From NCBI RefSeq assembly GCF_033115175.1, contig NC_084831.1, positions 11,690,540-11,754,539 of the forward strand: a DNA stretch of 64,000 nt, in the 5' to 3' direction. This stretch comes from Lepus europaeus (Eukaryota > Chordata > Mammalia > Lagomorpha > Leporidae). Both the position numbers and the translations under genes were made by a program. Below the pieces are notes generated by a model. It did no database searches and was not told the DNA's origin. It was given only the letters and a program-made list of their open reading frames with translations. The number at the start of each line of letters is the position of its first letter. Position 1 is the stretch's first letter. This document shows positions 25,201-34,462 of the stretch, in pieces.

Positions 25201-28200
25201 AACAGACACACAGACACGCACACACACACATGCAGACACGCACACACACACACGCACACAGACACACACGCTGAGTGGCTCTGGAGGGCGGGGTTCCCGC
25301 TCAGCGGGGCCCTGCAGGTGGAACACACACACACACACACGTGCACACTCACGCACACACATGCACACACACGCTGAGTGGCTGGAGGGGGGGTTCCCGC
25401 TCAGCAGGGCCCTGCAGGTGGAACTTGCCGTTCTGTTGTTACCTTGATGAGATCTGTCTCTTCCCAAAGCTCCTGCCACCCACGCGCTGGGCTTGTCCTC
25501 GGAACAACTCCACGCAGGGGGAGGTGGGTGGGGCCGGGCGTCCTGGGCCGCAGGGTGGGACAGGACAGGACCCTCTCTCTCCAGCCGCTGGAGGCTCCGT
25601 CTTTCAGGTGGGCTTGGCCTTCAGGGGCTGCGCGGGGAGGGAGGTGGGGTTGCAGGACCCGTGGTCATTTGCTAGGTGACTTTGTCAGATGTCGGGTGGG
25701 AAGTGACATATCGCTGAGTCGTGCTTGGCTGGCCTGGCGGGTCCATGCACACTCAGCACAGACGGTTGTTGTGGTTGTTGTTGTTGTTATTATTATTATT
25801 ATTATTAGCTGTGTTTCCTGAGCACGCCTTCTGTGTCATGCGCTGACTCACTGTAATTTGACCACCTTTTACGGAGATGCTATCAACAGGCCCATTTTGT
25901 AGATGGAAAAACTAAGGCTCAGCATGGAAAAGCTGGAATTCACACGGGGCAGTCTAGCTCGGGCTGCATACGGTGCCCCACCCGCCTTCTTGCTTTCCCA
26001 GGAAGACCCACGCTGGCTCTTGGCGCGCTGGGGGAGTGGAGGAAGGGGTGTAGGATCCGAGGTTTTATGGAGCAGCTTTCCCGGGAGGTCTGCACCCCAG
26101 GGCAGGCGAGGCAGCCCCGCCCACACGTGGGCTTGGAGCGAAGCTTTGGTTTAACTCAACAACTTGTCCGAGTCTCACCTCCTGCCGCCCAGCCCCGCAC
26201 TGAACCATGGAGGCACAGAGACTCCGCTGAGCCGGGGAGGTGGGGGTCAGGTTCACCCTGGATCAGGAGCAGGGCAAGGGCCTGGCCACCTGCCGCCAGG
26301 AGTTTGCTCCCTTCTCGCTGGTTTCGGGCCCCCCCTTGTTCAGAGGCCGTGTCACTGTGTCACCGTGTCACTGTGTCACCTACTTTGTATCTTTTTTTTT
26401 TAAGATTTTATTTATTTATTCGAGAGGCAGAGTTACAGACACAAAGAGGGAGAGACAGAGAGAGAGAGGTCTTCCATTTGCTAGTTCAGTCCCCAGGTGG
26501 CCACAAAGGCCAGGGCTGGGCCAGGCAGAAGCCAGGAGCCAGGAGCTTCCTCTGGGTCTCCCACGTGGGTACAGGGGCCCAAGGGCTTGGGCCATCCTCT
26601 GCTGCTTTCCCAGGTGCATTAGCAGGGAGCTGAATCAGAAGTGGAGCTGCCGGGACAAGAACTGACGCCCATATAGGATGCCAGTGTCACCGGCGGTGGC
26701 TTTACCTGCTACGCCACAGCGCCGGCCCTGGCCTCCTGTCCTCACAGCACTGTGGGAGGTGACAGCGAGCGTTGGTGAAAGAGTAGGGGGAATCTGAGGG
26801 GCTTGCAGTACCCAAGGGGTGACAGGGGAGGGAGAATTAGGGAACAGGCTGAGAGAGGACGGTCGGGTGGGCCTCGGCGACAGGCTGACCCTGCGGCAAG
26901 AGCTTGGCGGAGGCCAGGGAGCTGGCTGCACGGTTCTGGGCAGGCTGCACCATCAGTGCAAAGGCCCTGAGGCAGGAGCCTCTACAGGGGCAGCGAAGAG
27001 GCTGGAAGAGGCGGGGCAGAGCGAGGAAGAGGCGGGGCAGAGCGAGTGGGTGGAAGAGCAGGAGGAGAGGTGAGGGGACGGGTGGTGCGGGAGAGGGATG
27101 GATTTTTTTTTTTTTTATTTCTCCTTTCTTATGTCTATAAACAAAACGGATTTCATATACGCAGTTTTAAGGCCATACTGATGCTCCCCACCACATTCCC
27201 TCCTTGTTTCTTGTTGGTTTTCCTTTTCCTTTTGTGCTAACCTACTTTTAATGTACATTCTAATCACAAGCTCAATCCTCCACTGCATAAAAACTCAACA
27301 AGCAGCAGGCGAAAAGCCACTGTTGCCAGGGGTCTGGGTGAGGGCTGGCGACAGTAACCAGACCTCGGGCGTCACTCACCCACCGCCATTGCGTTTCCTG
27401 AACTCTGAGTTTTGTCCTTTGTGGGAGGAGACCGGGGGTCAGGAGAGTGATTGCAGGTGTCCCGGGGCGAACGTCCCGGGGTCCTGGTTGTGGGGGCCCC
27501 ACATGGAGGGACAGCCCCTCCCGATCGGCTGTTGCACTGCGAAAACCTCCAAGGGTCCCCAGGCTTGGGCCGAGTCCATCTGGTCGCTGGCGGTGCTGGA
27601 TGGTGGGGACCCAGCTCAGCTGCAGGCTTCCTCTGGGCTTCTACTGCAGCCACGGTTCATGCATTTGCTTTTTCTGTGTAAGGTGTGCTAACTGCATGCA
27701 TTTCCCAAATGCAACTTGAGGCACGCAGGGATTCTTCCCACGTACCCACCGCCCCCAACCCCGTCTTCCTCCTCCCATTCTTATTTTTTGCTAAGATGTA
27801 TTTTCAATTTATACACATAAGATTAACTCGATACTAAGTAAAGAGTTCAACACACAGTATGGGGGGAGGGGAACCTGTTTTTTGACCAGTGCCGAGTCAT
27901 CGCATCTCAAAGTGCCAGTTTCACTTCTGTAGATACTTTCAGGGTTTCTGAGTTGTCGCAGGTCAGGGAGAACACACGGCGCTTGTCCTTTAGGGACTGG
28001 CTTCTCTCACGAAGGATGGTGTTGTCCAGTGGCATCCATTTTGTTGCAGATGACAGTATTTCTTTTTTTATTTTAATCGCTTTGTGGTATTCCACGGGGT
28101 ACGTATCCCATCGTTTCTTCATCCAGTCTTCAGTTGGCGGACATTCGGGTGGATTCCACAGCTTGGCCGTTGTGAACTGAGCTGCGTGAGGGGCAGATCT

Positions 28201-30235
28201 GGTGAACCTGCCGGCCCCTCTAAGGCCATCAGTTAGCGTCTGAGGTGCCGGGAGTCAGCACAGGGTCTCACTCAGCAGAGGGCTGAGATCCGTCCAGGGG
28301 GAGTGGCCGGCAGGGGCCGGGGCAGAGCGGGCGGCGTCTCAGCAGAAGATGGGGCAATGCGGGGAGCAGGGCGTCTGGGCAGGTTCTTGGGCAGAGCCCC
28401 TAGCAGTTCCTGGCCACTGTGAGAGACAAATGAGGCAGAAGTGACGGCCAGGCTGTGACCGGGATGGGGGTGGGGCTGCGGGTCAGCAGCTGTGCTGGGG
28501 TGGGAGAAGACAGGTGGACCTCAAGTGTGTCTAACCTTTGGGAGAGAGGGGGCCCCACATGTGAGGACTGTCCCCGTGTGGGAGAACGGCCAAGGGCAGA
28601 CAGTGGGCTGAGGACGTGGGCTGCCTCAGCGGCTGCCCAGGCAGGGAAACCAGGCGGGCACCTCGCCCAACGGGCCGCAGAGACTGGAGGGTGCACCAGG
28701 AAGATGGAGGAAGAGGCTCCGGCCAAGACTAGAGACGAGAATCCCCCGGGGTGGGTGGGGTGGGGTGAGCAGGACAGCCCCCCCATCCCACAGCCCCCCG
28801 CCCCGCGCACCAGTGAAGCAGGTTCCAGTCCTTGGCCTGCACAGCTGTGGAACCCTGGCGTGGGGGGGGGGGGAGGCACCGGTGACTGCAGCCAGAGCTC
28901 AGAGCTCCCCTCCGGAAGGCCCTGCCGGCGCACTCAGGGGTCAGCGGGCGTCCCGGGCTCTGCACCTGCCAAGGGACCTGCAGAGGCCGCCACTGCCCCG
29001 AGCTCAGCTTCTCCCCTGCAGAGCCAGGCCGGGGCAGGCAGGGGGCCTCAAGGAAGGCAGGTCCTTTTCCTACCCACTGACTGGCCTCGCCGTCGCCAGC
29101 AGGGACGCGGCCGGTGGACCCAGGCGGCCGACCCCCACCGAATGCCTCCTATGGCCGCCTCTGCCCCGAATATTCCCCCGGGAATATTTGCTCCAACTCC
29201 CAGCACTTCAAAACACTCATGGAAAAATGGAATAAAAAGATAAGCTTATCTGGGTGTAAAAAAAAAAAAAAAATGAAGATCCGTGCATACTTCTTTTTTT
29301 CCACAAACTTCCTGAAGACCCCTCGTACGTCTCCCGTCTCAGGGACCAAATTTCGGCTACGTGACGCGTGGGGCCGCAGAGGAGGTCACGGGGCTGGACT
29401 CCTTCGGGAACCTGGAAGTGAGTCCCCCGGTCACGGTGGGGAAGAAGGATTACCCGCTGGGCAGGATTCTCGTCGGGAGCAGCAGCTTCCCCAGGTAAGG
29501 GGGCAGGGCTGGGGCCGGGGGCGGGGCCCGCAGGGAGGGCGCAGGGGGCTTCTGGGAGTTGGAGGGGCACCCGAATGCGGCCCTGTAGACCTGAGTCCCA
29601 AGTCCAGCTCCGTGGCTCACCGCTCAGCCAGCAGTGTGCACTGGGCCAGGCGCCGGGAACGCAGCCCTGCACGTAGACAAGGCCCCACCACAGCGCTAGT
29701 GGGCGAGGCAGGTGGCAGAAACAAGTGAAAGATGATTTCACACAGAGAGGAAAACGAGGAGGGGGCAGAGCTAGGGTAGCGGGGTGGGAGGGAGCCCTCT
29801 CTGGGGGAGGGGCGCTTGAGCTGAGGCTGCCGATGGGAAGGGCACGGCTGCGTGGAAATCCGGTGCAGAGCAGGCCTGGCGTGGGGAAGAGCGTGTGCAA
29901 AGGCCCTGCGGCAGGGAGGAGCTTGCTGTGCTGGGCAGGCCAGGGTGCCTAACGCAGAATAAGCAAGAGGAAGAGCAAGGGGGTGGCGCACACTGGGCCG
30001 GGTCCGAGAAAAAGGCTGAGGGAGATGCAGGGAGGTCCCCAAAGCCCCACAGGTAAGCAGGAGTCACCAGCCCAACCCCGCGGTACATCACCGGCATTGG
30101 GTGACTCAACAAGCAGCAGTTTCCAAGGCTGACATCTGGCCCTGTCCGCCTTGGGGCCAAGCCTGCTCCCCTCCAGGAGCCTGGAATGACAGTTTCTTTT
30201 CTCTCTTTCTCTTTCTTTCTTTCCTTCTTTCTTTG

Positions 30236-30266
<31 letters not shown>

Positions 30267-33200
30267 TTTTTTTTTGACAGGCAGAGTTAGACAGTGAGAA
30301 AAAGAAACAGAGAGAAAGGTCTTCCCTCCGCTGGGTCACCCTCCCAAATGGCCGCTACGGCCGGCGCCTGTGCCGATCCGAAGCCAGGAGCCAGGTGCTT
30401 CCTCCTGGTCTTCCATGTGGGTGCAGGGACCAAGGACTTGACAATTTCTTTTTTTTAAGATGTATTTGTTTATTTGAAAGGCAGAGTTAGAGAGAAGACA
30501 GAGAGAGTCTTCCATCTGCTGGTTCATTCCCCAAATGGCTGCGACAGCCAGGACTGGGTCAGGCCGAAGCCAGGAGCCAGGAGCTCTATCCTGGTCTCCC
30601 ACGTGGGTGCAGGGGCCCGAGCACGTGGGCCGTCCTCCGCTGCTTTCCCCGGCCGTAGCAGGGAGCTGGGTGGGAGGTGGAGCGGCACTCTCCCCGGTGA
30701 CGCGCCTTCCTCTGCCCCCGCAGCGACGAGAGCCGGGACATGCACCAGGCCCTGTGGGACTTCCTGTGTGCCCAGCAGGTGCAGGCCCCTGTGAAGCTCT
30801 ATTCGGACTGGCTGGCCGTGGGCCACGTGGACGAGTTCCTGAGCTTTGTCCCCGCGCTGGACAGGAAGGTGCGAGGCGCCGGCCACGCCTCCTCGCTGGG
30901 TCCCCAAGCACAGCTCCATGCTCTCCCTGGGCAGGGGGCGTGCCTGGCTCAGCAGAGGGGGTGGGGGAGGCGCTGCCCCTCTGGGAGCCCCAGTGGCAAA
31001 GCTGACCTCTGACCCCAGTGTTTCTGCCTGCAGGGCTTCCGGCTGCTCCTGGCCAGCCCCCGGGCCTGCTACAGACTCTTCCAGGAGCTGCAGCGGGAGG
31101 GCCACGGGGAGGCGCTGCTCTTCCAGGGGCTCAAGAGTGAGTGGCCAGGCCGCCGGCTTCTCTCTGCCCCTTCCTCTGCCTCCCGCCGCCAGGCAGCAGC
31201 ATCCAGGCACCCGATGTGGGCTGAGCACGCGGGAAGTATAGCTCCCAGCCAGGCAACAAAGCAACCAGGACACGGGCCCCAGGGGTGGGGGTCCTGGAGG
31301 AAGTGAGGCCCAAGCAGGGGCCTGAAGGCCGAGCTGTCACCGGCCAGCAGGTGGAGTAGTTTGCGAAGGGGGCGGGGGGAGTGCAGACAGAAGGTGCAGA
31401 GGCGAGAGGAAGCCCCTGGGTCTGAGGACCCCAGGGCCACCCAGAGGGCTGGACAGTGATTAGGTTGATTTTCCCAATTAAGTCCGTTTAAAATATTTTG
31501 AAAAATCATCATAGACTGTCTTAGCCTACCACGGTACACAACATTAGCAGTAACTTCTGCACCTACCTCTGTGTCCGTGCCCATTGTCCAGCCCGAGAGA
31601 AACATTGTCACTGAGCAATCACACCGCTAAAATGCGCCATTAACAGCACCTGCCCCGCCAGTGCTCGGGGTCACCTGGATGTTAGGGATGGCTGCTGCCG
31701 CCGCCTTTTAAAAAATTGCGTTTTCGTGTTATGTCCATTCTCTCCATAACTCTGTTTAATCTGCAAGGAAGACAGACAGAGATCTTCCATCTGCTGGTTC
31801 ACTCCCCTAGAGCCCCGGACAGGCAGGGCTGGGCCAAGGCTAAAGCTGGGAGCGGGGCTTCTGTCCAGAGAACTCAAGCCGCCACCTGCTGCTTCCCCAG
31901 GTGCGGAAGCAGAGCTGTGCCCAGACCCAGGCACGCCGCTCAGGGAGGCTGGCATCCTGAGCCAGATACTCTCCCCTGCCCCCATGTTCTGGATGGGGAC
32001 ACTGAGGCCCCGCTGCACCTTCTGGGACTGGGAACGGCCCTCAGAGGTCACTGGCTTTTGCTTTTTTTTCTTTTGCTCCAACAGGAAAAAAACAGCAGCA
32101 AATAAAGGAGATTTTGTCCAACAAGAAACTGAGGGAGCACAACGCCTACGTGGAGGTACCGCAGCTGGCCCGGGGGTCATCGTGGCCCAGGGGAGACAGA
32201 GGCACAGAAGCAGGGGGGCAGAGGGAGGGGAGGAGGCCCACGGGGTCCCCCAGAGCCCTGGAAACATGGCTCGGTCCCCAAGAGCCCCACAGCCACCGCC
32301 ACTGCCTTCCTGACCCCGGCCCTCGTCCACCCTCAGCCCACGGCCCAGCCCCCCGCCCCCCTGTAGCCCCCCACCCACCGCCCCTCCCGCCCCTCCCGCC
32401 CCCAGAAGTGCATCGACTGGAACCGTGAGGTGCTGAGGCGGGAGCTGGGCCTGGCCGAGGGCGACATTGTGGACATCCCGCAGCTCTTCAGGCTCGTGGG
32501 GGGCGGCAGGGAGCGCCTCAAGGCCGCCGCCTTCTTTCCCAACATGGTAAGGGGGGCGCCCTAGATGCCGGGGCCTCCCGGTCACGCACTGCTTGGGGGT
32601 GGTTCCGGCACAAGAACTCTGGGCCGGCGGGGACAGGGTTCAGAGCTTCCGGGCTGGGGTGGCTGTCACTCCGCTGGGGGCTGCAGTCGCCCTCGGCCAC
32701 GACAGGTGCCAGGAAGGGAATGCATGTGGGGGCCCTCGGCTGGGTGGCCCCAGGGGACCTCTGCGAGGTGAGGGTGGTACCACCCCTTCCCTGGCTGGGT
32801 GGGACCCCTGATGCAGGAGCACAGATGTGAGGGTCACACACCCCACCCCCAGTGCCCAGCCCGGGTCACAGCCCCCATCCCTCTCCCGTCTCCTCTGAGA
32901 ACACCCGAGGGCCCTTTGGCCGCTGCCTTCCCCAGCGCTGGGCTTGCAGCCCCGGACCAGCCTGCACCCTAACTTGGTGGTTGCAGACTGGGTTCCCCAG
33001 GGCTCTGGGGTGCCTAGGTGGTGCCTCAAATCCGGAGCTCAGGTTGTCTGTGTTCCATGCACGGAGGCCCTGCAGAGGGTCTTGTATAGAATGGGGGTCC
33101 CGTGGCCCTGTCCTGCCCGGGCTGGGACGGCCTGAGCCTAGCGCCGGCCGCATATCACCTGCAGCACAGATCTATCCATGTGTATGATCCGTGCAGACAT

Positions 33201-34123
33201 TACCGGGTTTTCCATTCTAGTCTTAGGAAACTTTCAGTTTAATAAATGCTTTCGGCCGGAATAAAAGAAATAAATAAAGGGCCCCTGGGCTAAAAGAAGA
33301 GGAGAGCCCCTCCCCCACCCCTTGAACTCCCTCGGCCCCAGGCATCTCGGTCCCCTCTGCTCTGGCAGAGCCAGGCTTCCGGGGCAGGAACGGAAGCGGG
33401 TGCCGACAGCTAGGGGAGGGCTCCTGGCATGACGCACGGGCCAGGGCGAGGGCTGGCTCTGAGCCGCCAGCGAGGCCTCTGCAGGGAGCCTGAGCCAAGG
33501 CCTGCTGGCTCCCCGGTGGTCATGGAACAGGCAGGGAAGTGAACCACGGGAGGCTCTCAGCCCGGGCTGAGCCGCACGGAGAACGAGACACCCTAAGGAC
33601 TCAGGAGGGCAACCCTGCACTGACTGTGTCCCTGGACACGCCAGCTCATGTTTATTGTTGCCATGGAAACCAGAGTTCGGGGACACATGGCAGCTTCGCA
33701 GTGGGGCTGGCATCTGAGCTGGGTTTGACCAGAAGGTGGTCGGTGAGGGAGAGAGACTTGGGCACCAGTCCTAGAACAGCGGGGTGGCCCTTTTCCCATG
33801 CAAGACTCAGTTTCCCCATCCACAAAGGTCGGGGTGGGGTGGGGGATGTGCGGACCACACCCCAGGCTGCAGCCTCCCTCCCGCCGCAGGTGAACATGCT
33901 GGTGCTGGGCAAACACCTGGGCATCCCCAAGCCCTACGGCCCCATCGTCGCCGGCCGCTGCTGCCTGGAGGGGAAGGTGCGGGCGCTGCTGGAGCCGCTG
34001 GGCCTGCGCTGCACCTTCATCGACGACTTCTACTCCTACCACGTCCAGCAAGGCGAGGTGCACTGCGGCACCAACGTGCGCCGGAAGCCCTTCGCCTTCA
34101 AGTGGTGGCACATGGAGCCCTGA
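10054..34123 (+). CDS. PADI4: Peptidylarginine deiminase 4 (PAD4), 16 coding exons
   Basis: Calcium-dependent hydrolase that converts peptidyl-arginine to citrulline; known in mammals as the nuclear, granulocyte-enriched PAD that modifies histones and drives NET formation. Coding exons: 10054-10145, 16081-16261, 18022-18088, 20204-20271, 20991-21108, 21506-21631, 23146-23324, 23430-23533, 23905-24016, 24970-25077, 29343-29494, 30724-30868, 31034-31136, 32085-32155, 32406-32546, 33890-34123. All introns are GT-AG, phases are consistent, and the 2001 nt give 666 residues plus stop (human 663). Residues 1 to about 300 form the two Ig-like N-terminal domains; the rest is the alpha/beta-propeller catalytic domain. 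Visible: PPAKKK nuclear signal at 56-61, catalytic D350, substrate R374, GHVDEF (H470, D472), and EVHCGTN with nucleophile C648. It lies head-to-tail with PADI6. The frame is intact, so this is a functional gene. Compared with human from memory, there is a one-residue loss in exon 11 and a four-residue gain in exon 15. Confidence 0.97.
10498..10690 (+). mobile_element. MIR SINE fragment in PADI4 intron 1
   Basis: GGGTGACCTTGGGCAACTGA, then TTTGAAGTGGGAACAATTCC, ending in a TTCA repeat. Confidence 0.75.
13445..13515 (+). mobile_element. MIR SINE 3' end, PADI4 intron 1
   Basis: GCCTAGCACACAGTAGCTGT then TGTTGAGTGAATAAG. Confidence 0.6.
13607..13637 (+). repeat. GA microsatellite
   Basis: GAGAGA run in PADI4 intron 1. 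Confidence 0.8.
15426..15692 (-). mobile_element. C-repeat SINE, antisense, PADI4 intron 1
   Basis: From TATGTATTTATTTGAAATGC to GGACTCGAACCGGCGCTCCG. Confidence 0.85.
16081..16261 (+). CDS. PADI4: PADI4 coding exon 2
   Basis: Residues 31-91. It encodes the first immunoglobulin-like domain and the PPAKKK motif at 56-61, which matches the known PAD4 nuclear localisation signal. Acceptor CCGCAG, donor GTGAGT; the exon ends on a complete codon. Confidence 0.95.
18022..18088 (+). CDS. PADI4: PADI4 coding exon 3
   Basis: Residues 92-114, reading [20 protein letters not shown]. It is an N-terminal domain strand segment conserved across PADs. Donor GTAAGT, phase 1. Confidence 0.94.
18380..18800 (+). 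mobile_element. C-repeat SINE, sense, PADI4 intron 3
   Basis: Recognised by ACACCCACATCCCACATCAG and GAGTGAACCAGCAGATGGG; its tail carries a large CT expansion. Confidence 0.8.
18596..18792 (+). repeat. CT-rich microsatellite in a SINE tail
   Basis: About 190 bp of CTCTCT/CCCTCT followed by a C-run, expanded from the pyrimidine region of a + strand SINE in PADI4 intron 3. Confidence 0.85.
19259..19567 (-). mobile_element. Young C-repeat SINE (CSINE2-like), antisense, PADI4 intron 3
   Basis: CAGGCAGAGTGGACAGTGAG to GAGCCGCGGCGCCAGC, flanked by a short duplication GCAAATG. Confidence 0.88.
20204..20271 (+). CDS. PADI4: PADI4 coding exon 4
   Basis: Residues 114-136, reading [18 protein letters not shown] and onward. 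It is 68 nt, identical in length to PADI6 exon 4, and ends on a complete codon at GTACTG. Confidence 0.94.
20991..21108 (+). CDS. PADI4: PADI4 coding exon 5 (calcium-binding segment)
   Basis: Residues 137-176. It contains [20 protein letters not shown] followed by an acidic DCEDEEVLD stretch. These carry the Asn/Asp ligands of the N-terminal calcium sites in PAD4, which are well conserved here and largely missing in PADI6 exon 5. Confidence 0.95.
21506..21631 (+). CDS. PADI4: PADI4 coding exon 6
   Basis: Residues 176-218, containing [10 protein letters not shown] and ending FQATR (split). It completes the calcium-binding loop with DLKD and is 126 nt as in PADI6. Confidence 0.95.
21801..22149 (+). 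mobile_element. Young C-repeat SINE (CSINE2-like), sense, PADI4 intron 6
   Basis: Near-consensus and full-length with a pure A-tail. Perfect target duplication AGGGAGACGC (21791-21800 and 22150-22159); among the youngest here. Confidence 0.93.
22166..22203 (+). repeat. CT microsatellite
   Basis: Nearly perfect CT dinucleotide run of about 38 bp just after a young SINE in PADI4 intron 6. Confidence 0.85.
22894..22916 (+). repeat. GAAT tetranucleotide repeat
   Basis: Five GAAT copies at a MIR-like end in PADI4 intron 6. Confidence 0.7.
23146..23324 (+). CDS. PADI4: PADI4 coding exon 7
   Basis: Residues 218-277, from [15 protein letters not shown] to LLDTSNP. It belongs to the second Ig-like domain. 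It is 179 nt as in PADI6; donor GTAGGC. Confidence 0.94.
23430..23533 (+). CDS. PADI4: PADI4 coding exon 8
   Basis: Residues 278-312. It contains [20 protein letters not shown], the hallmark entry to the catalytic domain shared by all PADs. It is 104 nt as in PADI6. Confidence 0.95.
23905..24016 (+). CDS. PADI4: PADI4 coding exon 9
   Basis: Residues 312-349, ending MDDQWMQ. The last residue, Q349, is a calcium ligand in PAD4. It is 112 nt as in PADI6; donor GTGCGC. Confidence 0.95.
24090..24345 (-). mobile_element. C-repeat SINE, antisense, PADI4 intron 9
   Basis: Reversed tail GATTTATTATTTATGTATTG through GGAGCTTCTTCCTGGTCTCC; the head is missing or degraded. Confidence 0.8.
24970..25077 (+). 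CDS. PADI4: PADI4 coding exon 10 (catalytic Asp350)
   Basis: Residues 350-385. It opens with [13 protein letters not shown]: catalytic D350, calcium ligands E351 and E353. R374, which holds the substrate backbone, lies in SPRDRG. The donor GTACCT is weak. It is 108 nt as in PADI6. Confidence 0.96.
25098..25425 (+). repeat. CA-repeat block with two duplicated flanks
   Basis: Three CA-rich tracts are separated by repeated unique pieces: 'CAGCCTGCC.GAAATAACA' occurs near 25109 and 25186, and 'CTGAGTGGCT...GCCCTGCAGGTGGAAC' near 25271 and 25373. The array grew by local tandem duplication. Confidence 0.8.
25767..25807 (+). repeat. GTT/ATT trinucleotide repeat
   Basis: GTTGTTGTT passing into ATTATTATT, in PADI4 intron 10 beside a MIR. 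Confidence 0.8.
25815..25935 (-). mobile_element. MIR SINE fragment, antisense, PADI4 intron 10
   Basis: CCCATTTTGTAGATGGAAAA and CTAAGGCTCAGCATGG. Confidence 0.7.
26391..26728 (-). mobile_element. C-repeat SINE, antisense, PADI4 intron 10
   Basis: Full-length, ending TACGCCACAGCGCCGGCCC. Confidence 0.88.
27104..28190 (-). mobile_element. L1 LINE 3' end (ORF2 C-terminus and 3' UTR), antisense
   Basis: Begins with a poly-T run (the L1 A-tail read backwards), continues through L1 3' UTR sequence and ends in antisense ORF2. The - strand at 27907-28122 translates to a typical ORF2 tail ([20 protein letters not shown]). It is 5' truncated, inside PADI4 intron 10. Confidence 0.8.
29343..29494 (+). 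CDS. PADI4: PADI4 coding exon 11
   Basis: Residues 386-436, reading [26 protein letters not shown] and [14 protein letters not shown]. This is a propeller repeat. The segment between VTRG and GLDS is one residue shorter than in human PAD4 as remembered. The exon follows a 4.3-kb intron rich in CA repeats and L1. Confidence 0.95.
30201..30438 (-). mobile_element. C-repeat SINE (CSINE2-like), antisense, head-truncated, PADI4 intron 11
   Basis: Includes a CT-rich run and CAGGCAGAGTTAGACAGTGAG-type tail sequence. Flanked by TGACAGTTTCTTTT (30187) and TGACAATTTCTTTT (30439), so the truncation happened at insertion. Confidence 0.85.
30453..30697 (-). mobile_element. C-repeat SINE, antisense, adjoining PADI4 exon 12
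   Basis: Lies immediately after the previous SINE and ends about 26 bp before exon 12. Confidence 0.82.
30724..30868 (+). CDS. PADI4: PADI4 coding exon 12 (catalytic His/Asp)
   Basis: Residues 436-484, with [15 protein letters not shown] and [10 protein letters not shown]470 and D472 correspond to PAD4 H471 and D473 of the active site. The acceptor lies only about 26 bp from the edge of an intronic SINE. Confidence 0.96.
31034..31136 (+). CDS. PADI4: PADI4 coding exon 13
   Basis: Residues 485-519, [20 protein letters not shown] and onward, ending with one base of a codon before GTGAGT. Conserved catalytic-domain helix and strand. Confidence 0.95.
31758..31945 (-). mobile_element. Degraded C-repeat SINE, antisense, PADI4 intron 13
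   Basis: Recognisable by GATCTTCCATCTGCTGGTTC and the following GGGCTGGGCCAAGGC. Confidence 0.65.
32085..32155 (+). CDS. PADI4: PADI4 coding exon 14
   Basis: Residues 519-542. A lysine/glutamine-rich start ([20 protein letters not shown]) is typical of PAD4. It is 71 nt as in PADI6; the donor GTACCG is weak. Confidence 0.94.
32406..32546 (+). CDS. PADI4: PADI4 coding exon 15
   Basis: Residues 543-589, [20 protein letters not shown] onward to AAAFFPNM. Between PQLF and AFFPNM there are 13 residues ([13 protein letters not shown]), four more than in human PAD4 as remembered; the extra part is glycine- and basic-rich. Confidence 0.95.
33241..33278 (+). promoter_or_regulatory. PADI4: Cluster of four AATAAA hexamers in PADI4 intron 15
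   Basis: AATAAA at 33241, 33260, 33269 and 33273. They could cause intronic polyadenylation before the exon that encodes the catalytic Cys; function is not established. Confidence 0.45.
33890..34123 (+). CDS. PADI4: PADI4 coding exon 16 (catalytic Cys) and stop
   Basis: Residues 590-666 and TGA. It contains [17 protein letters not shown] and the active-site loop [14 protein letters not shown] with nucleophile C648, ending FKWWHMEP. It is 234 nt, the same as PADI6 exon 16. Confidence 0.97.
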   Translation: MNMLVLGKHLGIPKPYGPIVAGRCCLEGKVRALLEPLGLRCTFIDDFYSYHVQQGEVHCGTNVRRKPFAFKWWHMEP

Positions 34124-34462
34124 GTGCGGGTTCGCCGGGCGCCCTCCTGCCCCCACTGCCCAACCCCCAGCCCGAGGTGGCCGGCGCCCTGCGGCATGGC
34201 GCAGCTGGAGCTCCCGGGGCGGCTCACTTCCCTTCTCCTGGCCCCAGCCCCGAGGCCTCCCCTGAGGGTCCCACGAGGGTCCCAGTGTCACAGACTCAGC
34301 TGTGCTTGGAGGAGCTGCAGGGAAGTTGTCCGTCCCTGTGTGCGCCACGGCCACCTGTCGCTCCTGTCACTCACCACGAGCTCGCTTGGCACCGCAGAAT
34401 TGCCAGGGTCTCGGAGCCAGCATTACCGTGTGTGCCTTTCGCCGGTGGATAAGTCTCACGTG
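34124..34462 (+). other. PADI4: PADI4 proximal 3' UTR
   Basis: Unique GC-rich sequence after the stop codon. It contains no AATAAA or ATTAAA before the SINE that begins near 34463, so the transcript either uses a variant signal or reads into the SINE. Confidence 0.6.

Larger units (their letters stand above)
25078..29342 (+). other. PADI4: PADI4 intron 10
   Basis: Holds duplicated CA-repeat blocks (25098-25425), a GTT/ATT repeat, a MIR, one SINE and an antisense L1 tail (27104-28190). The stretch 28200-29250 shows nothing recognisable. Confidence 0.75.
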
